NCBI RefSeq assembly: GCF_019969845.1
Contig: NZ_JAHXYR010000002.1
Location: 186,001 to 250,000, forward strand
Origin: Sphingobacterium sp. GVS05A
GTDB taxonomy: Bacteria; Bacteroidota; Bacteroidia; Sphingobacteriales; Sphingobacteriaceae
Direction of reading: 5' to 3'
DNA length: 64,000 nt
Both the position numbers and the translations under genes were made by a program. The notes beneath the pieces were generated by a model that saw only the letters and a program-made list of their open reading frames with translations, ran no database searches and was not told the DNA's origin. Shown piece by piece: positions 46,193 to 55,339 of the stretch. Every line of letters begins with the position of its first letter. Positions within the stretch are counted from its first letter, which is position 1.

Positions 46193-47266
46193 CTAAGCTA
46201 TCGTAACTTCTTTACATAAATAGACATCTTGGATTGCATGTAGCAATTCGACTCCTTCATTCATCGGCTTTTGGAAAGCTTTCCGACCGGATATCAAGCC
46301 TGTCCCGCCGGCTCTTTTATTGATCACAGCGGTTTTTACAGCTTCCTGTATATCGTTTTGTCCCGATGCTCCACCCGAATTGATCAGTCCTGCCCTACCG
46401 GCGAAACAATTGAGTACCTGATAGCGACAAAGATCAATCGGATGGTTGGATGATAACTGAGTATACATCCGTTCATCCAATTTACCATAGCTGCTTTTAC
46501 CCATATTCAACGCCTTAAAACCGCCGTTCAATTCCGGAAGTTTTTGTTTAATAATATCTGCCTTTATGGTTACACCGAGATGATTGGCCTGTCCCGTTAG
46601 ATCCGCAGCTAAATGATAATCTTTGTCTCCTGTTTTAAATGCTGAATTCCGCAAATAGCACCACAATACCGTAGCCATACCAAGTGAATGTGCTTCTTCA
46701 AATGCCCTTGCTACTTCGATAATCTGACGATCGGACTCTTCCGAACCGAAATAAATGGTCGCTCCAACTGCTACCGCTCCCATGTTCCAAGCTTCACGTA
46801 TCGTTCCATACAGAATTTGATCCGCACGATTGGGATAGGTCAACAATTCGTTGTGATTGATCTTGACCAAAAAAGGAATCTTGTGCGCATATTTTCGGGA
46901 TACTGCCCCTAAAACACCAAAAGTCGAGGCTACGGCATTACAGTTTCCTTCCAATGCTAATTTCACGATATTCTCCGGGTCAAAATATTGGGGATTGGGA
47001 GCAAAAGAAGCGCCAGCACTATGTTCGATCCCCTGATCTACCGGCAAGATGGAAAGATATCCTGTATCCGCAAGCCGTCCCGTTCCGAAAAGTTGTCCCA
47101 AGCTACGCAATACCTGCGGCGTGCGGTCGCTAGCACCATATACCTGATCAATAAAAGTAGTTTCGGGAAGATGGAGCATCGTTTTGGAAATTGCTGGTTT
47201 GTCAAACGCTAATAGATAATCTGATTCTGCACCTAGATGTGCCTGTATTTTTTCGATGTTTTGCAT
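46193..47266 (-). CDS. fbaB: Class I fructose-bisphosphate aldolase (FbaB/DhnA type)
   Basis: A 357-residue Schiff-base aldolase of glycolysis and gluconeogenesis, splitting fructose 1,6-bisphosphate. Seen: [15 protein letters not shown] near 90, VKINHNELL near 155, [14 protein letters not shown] near 190, DIIKQKLP (a Lys that may form the Schiff base is near here in the family: [10 protein letters not shown]), and the phosphate-binding end SGGASGQND and [15 protein letters not shown]. Monocistronic, divergent from rsmI. Confidence 0.93.
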   Translation of the reverse strand: MQNIEKIQAHLGAESDYLLAFDKPAISKTMLHLPETTFIDQVYGASDRTPQVLRSLGQLFGTGRLADTGYLSILPVDQGIEHSAGASFAPNPQYFDPENIVKLALEGNCNAVASTFGVLGAVSRKYAHKIPFLVKINHNELLTYPNRADQILYGTIREAWNMGAVAVGATIYFGSEESDRQIIEVARAFEEAHSLGMATVLWCYLRNSAFKTGDKDYHLAADLTGQANHLGVTIKADIIKQKLPELNGGFKALNMGKSSYGKLDERMYTQLSSNHPIDLCRYQVLNCFAGRAGLINSGGASGQNDIQEAVKTAVINKRAGGTGLISGRKAFQKPMNEGVELLHAIQDVYLCKEVTIA

Positions 47267-47346
47267 AATTTATTATTGCATTTATATAGAAAATAACTCC
47301 AAAATAGACAGAATGTTTTAGCACATATTATATAGTAAAAAAAACT

Positions 47347-47354
47347 TAACTTTG
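47347..47354 (+). promoter_or_regulatory. -7 element of rsmI
   Basis: TAACTTTG, four bases before the rsmI ATG. No TTG is present at -33 distance, so it is a partial match. If used, the mRNA would be almost leaderless. Confidence 0.45.
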
Positions 47355-47357
47355 ACC

Positions 47358-48023
47358 ATGTTATATTTAGTTCCAACACCTATTGGCAATCTGGAAGACA
47401 TGACCTTTCGTGCAGTCAATATTCTGAAAGAAGTAGACATCATCTTAGCAGAGGATACAAGAACAAGTGCTCCCCTTTTAAAGCATTTTGGCATCGATAA
47501 AAAGGTATTTGCACATCATCAACATAATGAGCACAAAGCGGTTTCCGAAATCATAAAGTTTCTGAAAGAAGGCCAAAAAATTGCCCTAATTTCAGATGCT
47601 GGGACGCCAGCAATCTCTGATCCCGGTTTTTTATTGGTGCGGGCTGCTCTTAAAGAAGGGTTAGAGGTACAATGTCTACCCGGCGCCACCGCTTTTGTAC
47701 CGGCACTTGTAAACTCAGGTTTACCAAACGACCGTTTCTGTTTTGAAGGATTTTTACCTGTTAAAAAAGGACGCCAAACTCGTCTCAAAGCTTTAGCTGA
47801 AGAAAAGAGAACAATGATTTTCTACGAATCACCGCACCGCATCCTCAAGACAATCGAAGAGTTTATTACTGTCTTCGGTGCAGAGAGACAAGCTTCTATT
47901 TCTAGAGAATTGAGCAAGTTATATGAGGAAAATGTCCGCGGAACTTTAACTGATTTAAAATTACACTTTGAAAACAATCCAATTAAAGGAGAATTTGTAT
48001 TTTGTGTAGGTGGATTGGAATAA
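47358..48023 (+). CDS. rsmI: 16S rRNA (cytidine(1402)-2'-O)-methyltransferase
   Basis: A 221-residue tetrapyrrole-methylase-fold enzyme that methylates the 2'-OH of C1402 in 16S rRNA. Family motifs: LYLVPTPIGNLEDMTFRA at the start, DIILAEDTRTSAPLLKHF, ALISDAGTPAISDPGFLLV, LPGATAFVPALVNSGLP, FEGFLPVKKGRQ and ISRELSKLYEE. The ATG at 47358 is used; the longest frame begins with TTG two codons upstream. The next genes are the PH/SHOCT protein and lnt on the same strand. Confidence 0.96.
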   Translation: MLYLVPTPIGNLEDMTFRAVNILKEVDIILAEDTRTSAPLLKHFGIDKKVFAHHQHNEHKAVSEIIKFLKEGQKIALISDAGTPAISDPGFLLVRAALKEGLEVQCLPGATAFVPALVNSGLPNDRFCFEGFLPVKKGRQTRLKALAEEKRTMIFYESPHRILKTIEEFITVFGAERQASISRELSKLYEENVRGTLTDLKLHFENNPIKGEFVFCVGGLE

Positions 48024-48059
48024 ATTTTGACAATCTTTGATTAATAAAACGTATTTGAC

Positions 48060-48785
48060 ATGAACATGGAACAATTTGCACAAGATGGACAGGATATAAA
48101 AATCATTGAAAAATTGATTACTAAAGTCCAGGACATGCTTACTCCAGGAGAAAAAATAGATTATATCGCGGTACAGAAAAAACCTGCGGTGACAATTTTA
48201 CCGGACAGTATCACCATTAGTAATAAACGCATTTTTATGTGTGAATTTACCAAATTGGGCTTAGCGACTGATTTTGAGATTTTCGGATGGCAGGATATTA
48301 AAGATATTGCCTTCAAAGAAGAGATCTTTGGTTCAAAGGTCACTGTCATTCCTTTTACTGGAGAAAACTTAAGTATTGACTACATTCCAAAAGTTCAAGC
48401 CAGAAAACTCTACCAATATATTAAAGCTGCTCTTGAAAATTATAAAAAAGCAGAGCTAGCAGCTGAAAAGGAAAAGATCGTAATCGCCCCCAGCAGCCCT
48501 CGGGAGGTTATCGTGGAGAAGGTTGAAGACAATCAGCCGACTCCGGTACCAGTTTCGACACCTGCACCAGTCGTTACCCCTCCTGCGCCAGTAGCACAAC
48601 CTGTTTTCTCGGCACCCGTAGTTCCACCAGCGCCACCTGTTTCCGCCCCTGTGACTCCGGTTATCGAAGAAGAAGAGGATGAAATTACCTTAAAGCTAAA
48701 AAAACTAAAAACTCTCTTTGACAAGCAACTCATCACACAAGATGAATATGAACAAAAGAAAAAAGAAGTTTTATCCAGTTTATAA
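48060..48785 (+). CDS. PH-domain protein with proline-rich linker and C-terminal SHOCT
   Basis: A 241-residue protein in three parts. Residues about 25-125 form a bacterial PH-like domain (ITISNKRIFMCEF, FGWQDIKDIAFKEEIFGSKVTV). Residues about 145-200 are a Pro/Val/Ala-rich linker, and the last about 30 form a SHOCT helix motif (LKKLKTLFDKQLITQDEYEQKKKEVL, split by helices), usually an oligomerization element. It lies between rsmI (36 bp) and lnt (a few bp), probably co-transcribed with both. The function is unknown. Confidence 0.8.
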   Translation: MNMEQFAQDGQDIKIIEKLITKVQDMLTPGEKIDYIAVQKKPAVTILPDSITISNKRIFMCEFTKLGLATDFEIFGWQDIKDIAFKEEIFGSKVTVIPFTGENLSIDYIPKVQARKLYQYIKAALENYKKAELAAEKEKIVIAPSSPREVIVEKVEDNQPTPVPVSTPAPVVTPPAPVAQPVFSAPVVPPAPPVSAPVTPVIEEEEDEITLKLKKLKTLFDKQLITQDEYEQKKKEVLSSL

Positions 48786-48800
48786 AAATAAGTGGATATT

Positions 48801-50423
48801 GTGAAGAACAACTATTTATTGGCACTTTTAAGTGCCTTTTTATTGTGGTTGGGTTGGCCTCCCATCCCCTATTCCAGCGTATTGCTTTTTATCGGCTTTT
48901 TACCCTTATTGATTGCGCTGGAAAATATCATCCGTAATGATACAATTAAAAAGAAAGGTAAAAAGATCTTTCTAACGGCAGGTCTGACGGCAATCATCTG
49001 GAATACCGCATCCATTTATTGGGTATACAATTCCATCTCTGCAGTTATGCCTCCTTTTGCAGCGATTTTGATCAGTTTGATCCCCTTCTGTCTGGGCGCT
49101 GCATTAATGGCCATTGCATTCAACTTATACTATCGATTAAGACGTAAGACTTCGCTGTTGTTATCCCTTTTTGGATTAATGGGATTTTGGATTAGTTATG
49201 AATTTCTTCATGCTACTTGGGATCTTGCATTTCCATGGATGACTTTAGGAAACGGCTTTGCTAATTTTCATCAATTGATTCAATGGTACGATATCACTGG
49301 TGTATACGGCGGATCAATATGGATCTGGTTGGTCAATATCTTGGTTTTTGTGCTATACCTCAATCGAAAAGGTATCTACCAACTCAAAAATAGGATAGTT
49401 CCCATTCTTTGTCTAGTGCTGGTCTTATGTGTTCCAACGGTCTATTCATTGGTTCGCTATTTCAATTACGAGGAACACCAAAACCCAGCCCAGGTGGTAG
49501 TGGTGCAGCCCAATGTGAATCCTTACATCAAGTTTCAGATCAGCCCTGAGGAGCAATTAAACACCCTGTTTTCACTGTCAAGTTCAGTAGCCAAACCCAA
49601 TACGGAGTTTTTTATCTGGCCTGAAACGGCTCTTTCCCAAAATGGTGATTTTGATGAAGAATGCCTGCGTGAAACGTATTCCTATCAACGGATTCTAAAA
49701 TTTTTGGATCAATACAAAAATGGCAATGTCTTATCGGGTATAGAGAGTTATCAATTATACAATTATGCGAAAACAGCAACTGCACGTGAAATTGCCCCTA
49801 ACATTTACCAGGATAATTTTAATGCGGCAACATTGATCGATTATTCTTCCAAGCTGCAATTTTACCATAAATCTAAATTGGTTCCTGGCGTAGAACAGAT
49901 GCCCTTTGGTGCTGCGATGAATTTTTTAAAACCCTTGTTTAAAGCTTTTGGCGGTACGACAGGTGGCTATGGAAAACAAGCAGAACCTTCGGTTTTCTAT
50001 GCACAAAGTGGTATTGGCGCTGCTCCTGTCATCTGCTATGAATCTATCTGGGGAGATTATGTGGCAAAATATGTTAAAAAAGGAGCGCAGTTTATAGCGA
50101 TCATCACCAATGATGGCTGGTGGGGCAATACTTCTGGAAAAGACCAACATTTGCAATATGCAAAATTAAGAGCCATTGAAAATCGACGCTGGGTTGCCCG
50201 ATCGGCGAATACCGGAATTTCTGGTTTTATCAATCAACGTGGTGATATCATACAGCAGACAAAATGGTGGGAGCCCGCAGCATTGAATCAGGAGATCAAT
50301 CTGAACGAAGAGATTACAACATATACCAAAGTAGGTGACATCGCTGCATATCTTGGTCTAGCGATCGCTCTGGCTGGATTTCTTATAATAATTGTACGCA
50401 AACGCGATCCTCGTTTACTATAA
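48801..50423 (+). CDS. lnt: Apolipoprotein N-acyltransferase
   Basis: A 540-residue inner-membrane enzyme that adds the third acyl chain to lipoproteins. The N-terminal half has about six membrane helices (LLALLSAFLLWLGWPP, LLFIGFLPLLIALEN and others). The C-terminal nitrilase domain has the Glu-Lys-Cys triad: FIWPETALSQ (Glu near 270), HKSKLVPGVEQMPFG (Lys) and ICYESIWGDYV (Cys near 412). The GTG at 48801 fits the family better than the GTG at 48792. The many lipoproteins in this window would be its substrates. Confidence 0.95.
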   Translation: MKNNYLLALLSAFLLWLGWPPIPYSSVLLFIGFLPLLIALENIIRNDTIKKKGKKIFLTAGLTAIIWNTASIYWVYNSISAVMPPFAAILISLIPFCLGAALMAIAFNLYYRLRRKTSLLLSLFGLMGFWISYEFLHATWDLAFPWMTLGNGFANFHQLIQWYDITGVYGGSIWIWLVNILVFVLYLNRKGIYQLKNRIVPILCLVLVLCVPTVYSLVRYFNYEEHQNPAQVVVVQPNVNPYIKFQISPEEQLNTLFSLSSSVAKPNTEFFIWPETALSQNGDFDEECLRETYSYQRILKFLDQYKNGNVLSGIESYQLYNYAKTATAREIAPNIYQDNFNAATLIDYSSKLQFYHKSKLVPGVEQMPFGAAMNFLKPLFKAFGGTTGGYGKQAEPSVFYAQSGIGAAPVICYESIWGDYVAKYVKKGAQFIAIITNDGWWGNTSGKDQHLQYAKLRAIENRRWVARSANTGISGFINQRGDIIQQTKWWEPAALNQEINLNEEITTYTKVGDIAAYLGLAIALAGFLIIIVRKRDPRLL

Positions 50424-50470
50424 TAGCTAGTTCCTTTACTCAAATGTATGTTTTGGCATAGTTGGTGAAT

Positions 50471-50497
50471 CCCAAAAGTTATTATTTAACTTTTGGG
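50471..50497 (+). terminator. Hairpin downstream of lnt
   Basis: A perfect 11-bp stem (cccaaaagtta / taacttttggg) with a 5-base loop. No T run follows, so termination is uncertain. Confidence 0.45.
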
Positions 50498-50699
50498 GTA
50501 CACTTCAACCTCGATACAACAAGTTTGTCCCTATTACCCTCATATTCCCTTGCTATTCCATATCAAATATCCAATTCACTACATATCCACTTTTACTTTT
50601 TTGAGGTCTTCTGATTTCAATCGATAAGTTCTCCATCCTTATTCAACGCTTCAATAAAAAAAACGACTAAATTATGATGAAAATAAGTCATTTAATGCA

Positions 50700-50729
50700 T
50701 TTGATTTACTTTTGAGATTTGTAATTTTG
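50700..50729 (+). promoter_or_regulatory. Promoter of the cysteine desulfurase gene
   Basis: TTTG, 18-bp spacer, TAATTTTG, ending 4 bp before the ATG. The spacer is 1-2 bp shorter than in the other promoters here. Confidence 0.6.
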
Positions 50730-50733
50730 CATC

Positions 50734-51870
50734 ATGCAAGTATATTTTGACAATGCTGCGACTACAGCCTTAGATCCTGAAGTTATAAAAGTAATGGTAG
50801 ATGTCATGGATAACAATTTTGGAAATCCATCTTCTATTCATAGTCACGGAAGACAAGTAAAAACAATAGTAGAAAAAGCTCGGAAAACAATCGCAAACCT
50901 ACTCCATGTATCTCCGGCAGAAATTTTCTTTACCTCGGGTGGAACTGAAGCCGATAATATGGCTATAGTACGTTCGATCACGGACTTTGGCATCACACAT
51001 GCAATTACCTCACCGATAGAGCACCATGCTGTTCTCCATACCTTGGAGGAGCTGGAGAAGCAAGGAAAAGTTCATCTTGACCTGCTCCATGTGGACAACA
51101 AGGGGAATCTGGACCTGAATCAACTGGAAGAGCTTTTAAGTAGTAATCCCCGTACTTTTGTTTCCATTATGCACGCCAATAATGAAATTGGCAATCTGAA
51201 TGATATCCAACGTATATCGGAATTATGCCAACAATACAATGCGATATTTCACTCCGATACCGTACAGACAATGGGTCATTATCCGCATGATCTAGGTCAT
51301 CTTAAAATCGATTTCATTACAGGTGCAGCGCACAAGTTTCATGGACCAAAAGGTGTAGGTTTTCTCTATATCAATGCAAATAACAAAATCAAACCGTTGA
51401 TTTATGGTGGAGCTCAAGAGCGGAATATGCGTGGCGGAACTGAGAATGTTTATGGTATAGCGGGACTAGCCAAGGCTTTAGAACTTGCCTATGAACATAT
51501 GGAAGAACATCAAGCTTATATCCAAGCGCTTAAATCGTATATGATTGATGAGCTGCAAAAAGCAATTCCAGATATTGATTTCAATGGTGTTATCGAGCCT
51601 AGTAAATCGCTATATACGGTACTAAACGTATCCTTCCCTTGCAGTGACCTTGCTGACATGTTGCTATTCAATCTTGACATTTCGGGCATATCCTGCTCCG
51701 GTGGAAGCGCCTGTAGTTCAGGAACCGATATTGGATCCCATGTACTAGGGGCTATTAAAACAAATTCAGACCGTCCATCGGTCAGATTCTCCTTTTGCAA
51801 AAACAACACCAAAGAAGAAGTGGATTTTGTTGTGTCAACCTTAAAAGAACTTTGTACAAAAAATAAATAG
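50734..51870 (+). CDS. Cysteine desulfurase (IscS/NifS family)
   Basis: A 378-residue PLP enzyme that takes sulfur from cysteine for iron-sulfur clusters or tRNA thiolation. Start MQVYFDNAATTALDPEV, TSGGTEADNMAI for PLP, SIMHANNEIGNLND, HSDTVQTMGH, TGAAHKFHGPKGVGFLYI with the PLP Lys, and the active Cys loop ISCSGGSACSSGTDIGSHVL near 325. Class I IscS-like type. It stands alone; no isc or suf genes are beside it, so the exact pathway (IscS or another paralogue) is not settled. Confidence 0.93.
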   Translation: MQVYFDNAATTALDPEVIKVMVDVMDNNFGNPSSIHSHGRQVKTIVEKARKTIANLLHVSPAEIFFTSGGTEADNMAIVRSITDFGITHAITSPIEHHAVLHTLEELEKQGKVHLDLLHVDNKGNLDLNQLEELLSSNPRTFVSIMHANNEIGNLNDIQRISELCQQYNAIFHSDTVQTMGHYPHDLGHLKIDFITGAAHKFHGPKGVGFLYINANNKIKPLIYGGAQERNMRGGTENVYGIAGLAKALELAYEHMEEHQAYIQALKSYMIDELQKAIPDIDFNGVIEPSKSLYTVLNVSFPCSDLADMLLFNLDISGISCSGGSACSSGTDIGSHVLGAIKTNSDRPSVRFSFCKNNTKEEVDFVVSTLKELCTKNK

Positions 51871-51887
51871 CAATAAGTCGACTAAAC

Positions 51888-51921
51888 AAAAAAACCGAAG
51901 AGAATTCTCTTCGGTTTTTTT
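51888..51921 (+). terminator. Bidirectional terminator between cysteine desulfurase and NlpE-like genes
   Basis: A perfect palindrome around the centre 51904/51905 (ccgaagagaattctcttcgg flanked by A and T runs), usable by both converging genes. Confidence 0.92.
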
Positions 51922-51951
51922 CTATGTAGGTACTATATCGTTCAATAAATT

Positions 51952-52371
51952 TCAGTTTTTCGTCAGCACATAGTATTTGGAGATATCCCCGGTAATATCA
52001 TTACCCGATAAATCCAACTGGCTTAAGAAATGGTTGCCTAATTTGAATTTGTAATCAACGCCGTCCAGTGTAATAATGTTTCCATCCAACTTCCATTTTC
52101 CTTCACGTACAAAAACATCATCACTTTTATTGAGATATTTGGACGAATATTTATAAGAGTTGTCTTTGTGTAATGAGATCAATGTTTCAATGCCATCGCA
52201 GTCGGCACAGGGCATCACCCCTTTATATTCTCCGATCACGATTTCCGCTCTGTCTCTTCCCTTTAATTCTTGCAAATTGTCTTTATAGGCAGCCACACTC
52301 TGTTTGGGATTATCACATCCCCCAAATACAATCATTACCAACAATCCCACTGTCCAAATAAACCTTTTCAT
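51952..52371 (-). CDS. NlpE N-terminal-like lipoprotein
   Basis: A 139-residue lipoprotein with Cys19 after VFGG and the NlpE signature GVMPCADCDGIETLI (Cys55 and Cys58), followed by a lipocalin-like beta sheet (SYKYSSKYLNK, REGKWKLDGNIITLDG, LDLSGNDI). In E. coli NlpE the related domain takes part in copper and surface sensing. Here only the N-terminal domain is present, as in most Bacteroidota homologues, and no Cpx genes are near. Confidence 0.85.
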   Translation of the reverse strand: MKRFIWTVGLLVMIVFGGCDNPKQSVAAYKDNLQELKGRDRAEIVIGEYKGVMPCADCDGIETLISLHKDNSYKYSSKYLNKSDDVFVREGKWKLDGNIITLDGVDYKFKLGNHFLSQLDLSGNDITGDISKYYVLTKN

Positions 52372-52456
52372 CTCATTCCAAATTCAAAAAAATCAGCATC
52401 TAATAGTTACACCCATAAAATTCATAACAAATTAGATACCAAAAATTTAGAATGGA

Positions 52457-52789
52457 TTAAAAATCATCATCGTCATCCTCTACTAAAAATGACAAAGCTC
52501 CCTGTAACTCTCCCAATGCATGGAAATTACGGCTTTTACGTGCTATTTCAATTCCATTTTTATAGGTTGTAATTGCAGGTTCCTGTTTGTCCAGTTTTTC
52601 ATATAATTTTCCCAGATGATAATATGTCCCCACATAGTCGGGATGGTTTTCTATCAGCTTTTCAAATCTGACCAAAGCTTCCTGCTCATCATTCAGCTTC
52701 AGATACTCCGCTGCAATGGCGTATTTTAAAAAAGGATCTTCAGGACTCTCTTTCAAAAATTCGTTGAGTTGATCCAATCGTGTCGACAT
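52457..52789 (-). CDS. Small tetratricopeptide-repeat protein
   Basis: A 110-residue protein made of about two to three TPR units: DPFLKYAIAAEYLKLNDEQEAL, HPDYVGTYYHLGKLYEKLDKQ and AITTYKNGIEIARK. It ends in an acidic tail (EDDDDDF). No signal peptide, so it is cytoplasmic and probably a protein-binding adaptor. Partner unknown. Confidence 0.85.
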   Translation of the reverse strand: MSTRLDQLNEFLKESPEDPFLKYAIAAEYLKLNDEQEALVRFEKLIENHPDYVGTYYHLGKLYEKLDKQEPAITTYKNGIEIARKSRNFHALGELQGALSFLVEDDDDDF

Positions 52790-53403
52790 ATCTTTTTTAT
52801 TTCAAATTTAACTAAAAATGTGTTTATCTGTAAACAATTGTTTTAATTCTACGGTAGCTGCTATGCCGTAAATCAACCCATTCGGCATACTTCTCTCGTA
52901 ATGAGAGAGTGAAATGTATTCAATTTAGTGTTCTAAATTTCGGCTATATCTCAGCTATAAAATCTAAATCATGGCCGCTTCCTAAACAATCATAATAGTA
53001 CCCTATGAAGGTCATCACAATGAAGGTCATCATAAAAAGCTGTCACCTTTTCAACTTCATCAAAAAACAACAAAGTTATATTGCTAGCTTGCTCCAAGCA
53101 ATTGAACATTAAATGCTACAGTCTGAGCAATTCGTCGAAGTAAAAATACTATGCTAGCATATAAAATGACATTATACTGACGCATGATCTTCATTAAAAA
53201 AAAGAATACTGAAACTGTCAAAATTTAACAAATACAAACAAAATAAGCCGAAAAATTCAAAATACAGTAAAAATAACTAGACATAAGCAATACAAATTAA
53301 AAATAACACAACAACACAAGTGGACCCTGAGACAAAATTTTAAGCGGGTCGGGGCTTTTTATTTGAGAGAAAATATGGTAAGTTTGGGTAAAACCAATCG
53401 TAT
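52790..53403. other. Long intergenic region upstream of etfBA
   Basis: 614 bases without a supported gene. Seen: a small hairpin ctctc-gtaat-gagag near 52893-52907, two direct copies of atgaaggtcatca within about 53003-53032, AT-rich sequence, and a -7 box of etfB at the right end. A gaccc...gggtc pair lies near 53320-53350. No tRNA was recognised. Confidence 0.5.
53379..53386 (+). promoter_or_regulatory. -7 element of etfBA
   Basis: TAAGTTTG, 17 bp before the etfB ATG. No TTG lies at the expected -33 distance, so the match is partial. Confidence 0.45.
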
Positions 53404-54141
53404 ATGAAAATATTAGTTTGTATAAGTAATGTCCCTGACACTACATCGAAGATCACTTTTACAAATGACAACACTGCCTTTAATACAGCTGGGGTGCAGT
53501 TTATTATAAACCCTTATGATGAGATTGCCCTTTCAAAGGCAGTTGAATTGGCTGAAGGAGGAAAAGGAACAGTGACTGTCATCAATGTTGGAGATGCATC
53601 CACCGATGCGACCATTCGCAAAGCATTGGCTATAGGCGCAGACAATGCCGTACGTATTAATGCTATTCCCAGAGATGCCTGGTTTGTGGCCAATCAAATC
53701 GCAAATTACGCAAAGGACAATGCTTTTGATCTGATTTTAACCGGACGAGAATCCATCGATTATAATGGTGCTCAGGTCGGTGCAATAGTTGCCGAATTGC
53801 TGAATATACCATCGGTATCAATCGCCAAAAAGGTTGATATAGCTGCTGATTCCGTCAGTATTGAACGTGAAATAGAAGGTGGAAAAGAAGTCGTAACGTC
53901 TAAACTTCCCATTGTTATTGGCACAGCGGAAGGAGTTGCCGAACCTAAGATACCCAATATGCGTGGTATTATGAGTGCACGTACCAAACCATTGGATGTG
54001 CTAGAACCATCCGCAGTTGATACACTTTCCCACATTGTTAATTATGAGACTCCAGCTCCACGCGGCACTGTAAAACTCGTTGATGCTGCAGAAGTTGAGA
54101 AACTGGTTTCTCTATTACATGATGAGGCCAAAGTTATTTAA
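53404..54141 (+). CDS. etfB: Electron transfer flavoprotein beta subunit
   Basis: A 245-residue ETF beta subunit: MKILVCISNVPDTTSKITF at the start, INPYDEIALSKAVELAEGG, the AMP-binding region GDASTDATIRKALAIGADNAVRI (split), LILTGRESIDYNGAQVGAIVAELL and the recognition-loop end LPIVIGTAEGVAEPKIPNMRGI. ETF carries electrons from acyl-CoA and other flavin dehydrogenases to the quinone pool. It is followed 21 bp later by the alpha subunit. Confidence 0.96.
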   Translation: MKILVCISNVPDTTSKITFTNDNTAFNTAGVQFIINPYDEIALSKAVELAEGGKGTVTVINVGDASTDATIRKALAIGADNAVRINAIPRDAWFVANQIANYAKDNAFDLILTGRESIDYNGAQVGAIVAELLNIPSVSIAKKVDIAADSVSIEREIEGGKEVVTSKLPIVIGTAEGVAEPKIPNMRGIMSARTKPLDVLEPSAVDTLSHIVNYETPAPRGTVKLVDAAEVEKLVSLLHDEAKVI

Positions 54142-54162
54142 TCATTAAATTCCGAAAAAACT

Positions 54163-55137
54163 ATGTCAATACTAGTATATGTAGAAAATACCGATGGAAA
54201 ATTCAAAAAGTCTGCTTTTGAAGTAGTTTCTTATGCGAAAGCCATCGCTGATAATACAAACACTGATCTTGTCGCCATTTCCATTGGTAATGTTGCGCAG
54301 GATGAACTTGCTGCACTGGGCAACTATGGTGCTTCCAAAGTACTCACCGTAAATAACGAGCAACTCTCCTCTTTCGTCAATCAGGCTTATGCAAGCATTA
54401 TCGCTGAGGCTGTCAAGAGCATAGGAGCTAACCTGCTTGTACTTTCCAACTCATTCTCGGGTAAAGGACTTGCTCCCCGGATTGCTGCGAAGCTCCATGC
54501 AGCTCTTGCAGATGGTGCGCTATCCCTACCAACTATCGAAGGTGAAAAACTGACGATTAAAAAGACCGCATTTTCAAATAAAGCATTTGCCACAGTAGAA
54601 TTGACCGCAGCAACCAAGGTCATTGCCCTTAGTCCCAATGCTTACGAGACCAAGGAAACCGGAGGCACCGCTGTGGTTGAATCATTTAGCGCAAATATTG
54701 CCCAGGCAGACTTCTCTACAATCGTCAAGGAGATTGTACGTGCGACAGATAAAGTTTCATTACCTGAGGCAGAAATCGTTGTCTCCGCAGGCCGTGGACT
54801 AAAGGGTCCTGAAAACTGGGGAATGATCGAAGAATTAGCAGATGTACTTGGTGCCGCCACAGCATGTTCAAAACCTGTTTCTGATGCAGGATGGCGTCCC
54901 CATTCTGAACACGTTGGCCAAACGGGTATTGTTGTGAGTCCTAATCTCTACATCGCAATTGGTATCTCAGGTGCCATCCAACACTTGGCTGGGGTCAGCT
55001 CATCGAAAACTATTGTTGTCATCAACAAGGATCCCGAAGCGCCATTCTTCAAAGTTGCTGATTATGGTATCGTTGGTGATGCCTTTGATATTGTACCCAA
55101 ATTGACACAAGCATTAAAAGCTTACAAAGGTAGTTAA
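54163..55137 (+). CDS. etfA: Electron transfer flavoprotein alpha subunit
   Basis: A 324-residue ETF alpha subunit. The N-terminal half (1-190) is ETF-like; the C-terminal FAD domain has [59 protein letters not shown] and [20 protein letters not shown], all FAD contact motifs. It forms the heterodimer with the etfB product. No ETF dehydrogenase or acyl-CoA dehydrogenase gene is in the window. Confidence 0.97.
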   Translation: MSILVYVENTDGKFKKSAFEVVSYAKAIADNTNTDLVAISIGNVAQDELAALGNYGASKVLTVNNEQLSSFVNQAYASIIAEAVKSIGANLLVLSNSFSGKGLAPRIAAKLHAALADGALSLPTIEGEKLTIKKTAFSNKAFATVELTAATKVIALSPNAYETKETGGTAVVESFSANIAQADFSTIVKEIVRATDKVSLPEAEIVVSAGRGLKGPENWGMIEELADVLGAATACSKPVSDAGWRPHSEHVGQTGIVVSPNLYIAIGISGAIQHLAGVSSSKTIVVINKDPEAPFFKVADYGIVGDAFDIVPKLTQALKAYKGS

Positions 55138-55157
55138 GCTTTTTATACCATATTTTC

Positions 55158-55195
55158 CTCCTCATTCATAAAAAAGTGAATGGGGAGTTTTTGTT
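55158..55195 (+). terminator. Terminator of etfBA
   Basis: An 11-bp stem with one G-U pair (ctcctcattca / tgaatggggag) followed by TTTTTGTTTT, 20 bp after the etfA stop. Confidence 0.85.
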
Positions 55196-55288
55196 TTGCC
55201 TTTAAATATTTGCACTCTCCACATTCGAAAAGGTCTTAATTACTAAGGAGAAATCGATAAATTTGTTTCACACAGAACGTAATTATAA

Positions 55289-55319
55289 TTGCATATAAAA
55301 GCAAATTTATCTAAGTTTG
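55289..55319 (+). promoter_or_regulatory. Promoter of the bifunctional nuclease gene
   Basis: TTG (55289-55291), 20-bp spacer, TAAGTTTG (55312-55319). It shares 19 identical bases with the serS promoter, and it lies upstream of ATG 55340, which supports that start over the TTG at 55289. Confidence 0.85.
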
Positions 55320-55339
55320 TACACCGCTTTGGAATTAAA

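Larger units (their letters stand above)
50424..50733. other. Intergenic region between lnt and the cysteine desulfurase gene
   Basis: 310 bases: a hairpin at the left and the cysteine desulfurase promoter at the right. Nothing else is recognised. Confidence 0.6.

Noticed and set aside
53003..53032. Two copies of atgaaggtcatca as a possible CRISPR or minisatellite start
   Set aside because: Only two short copies with no spacer pattern and no cas genes.
55289..55339. TTG start for the bifunctional nuclease gene
   Set aside because: The TTG is the -33 element of the promoter; ATG 55340 matches the family start.
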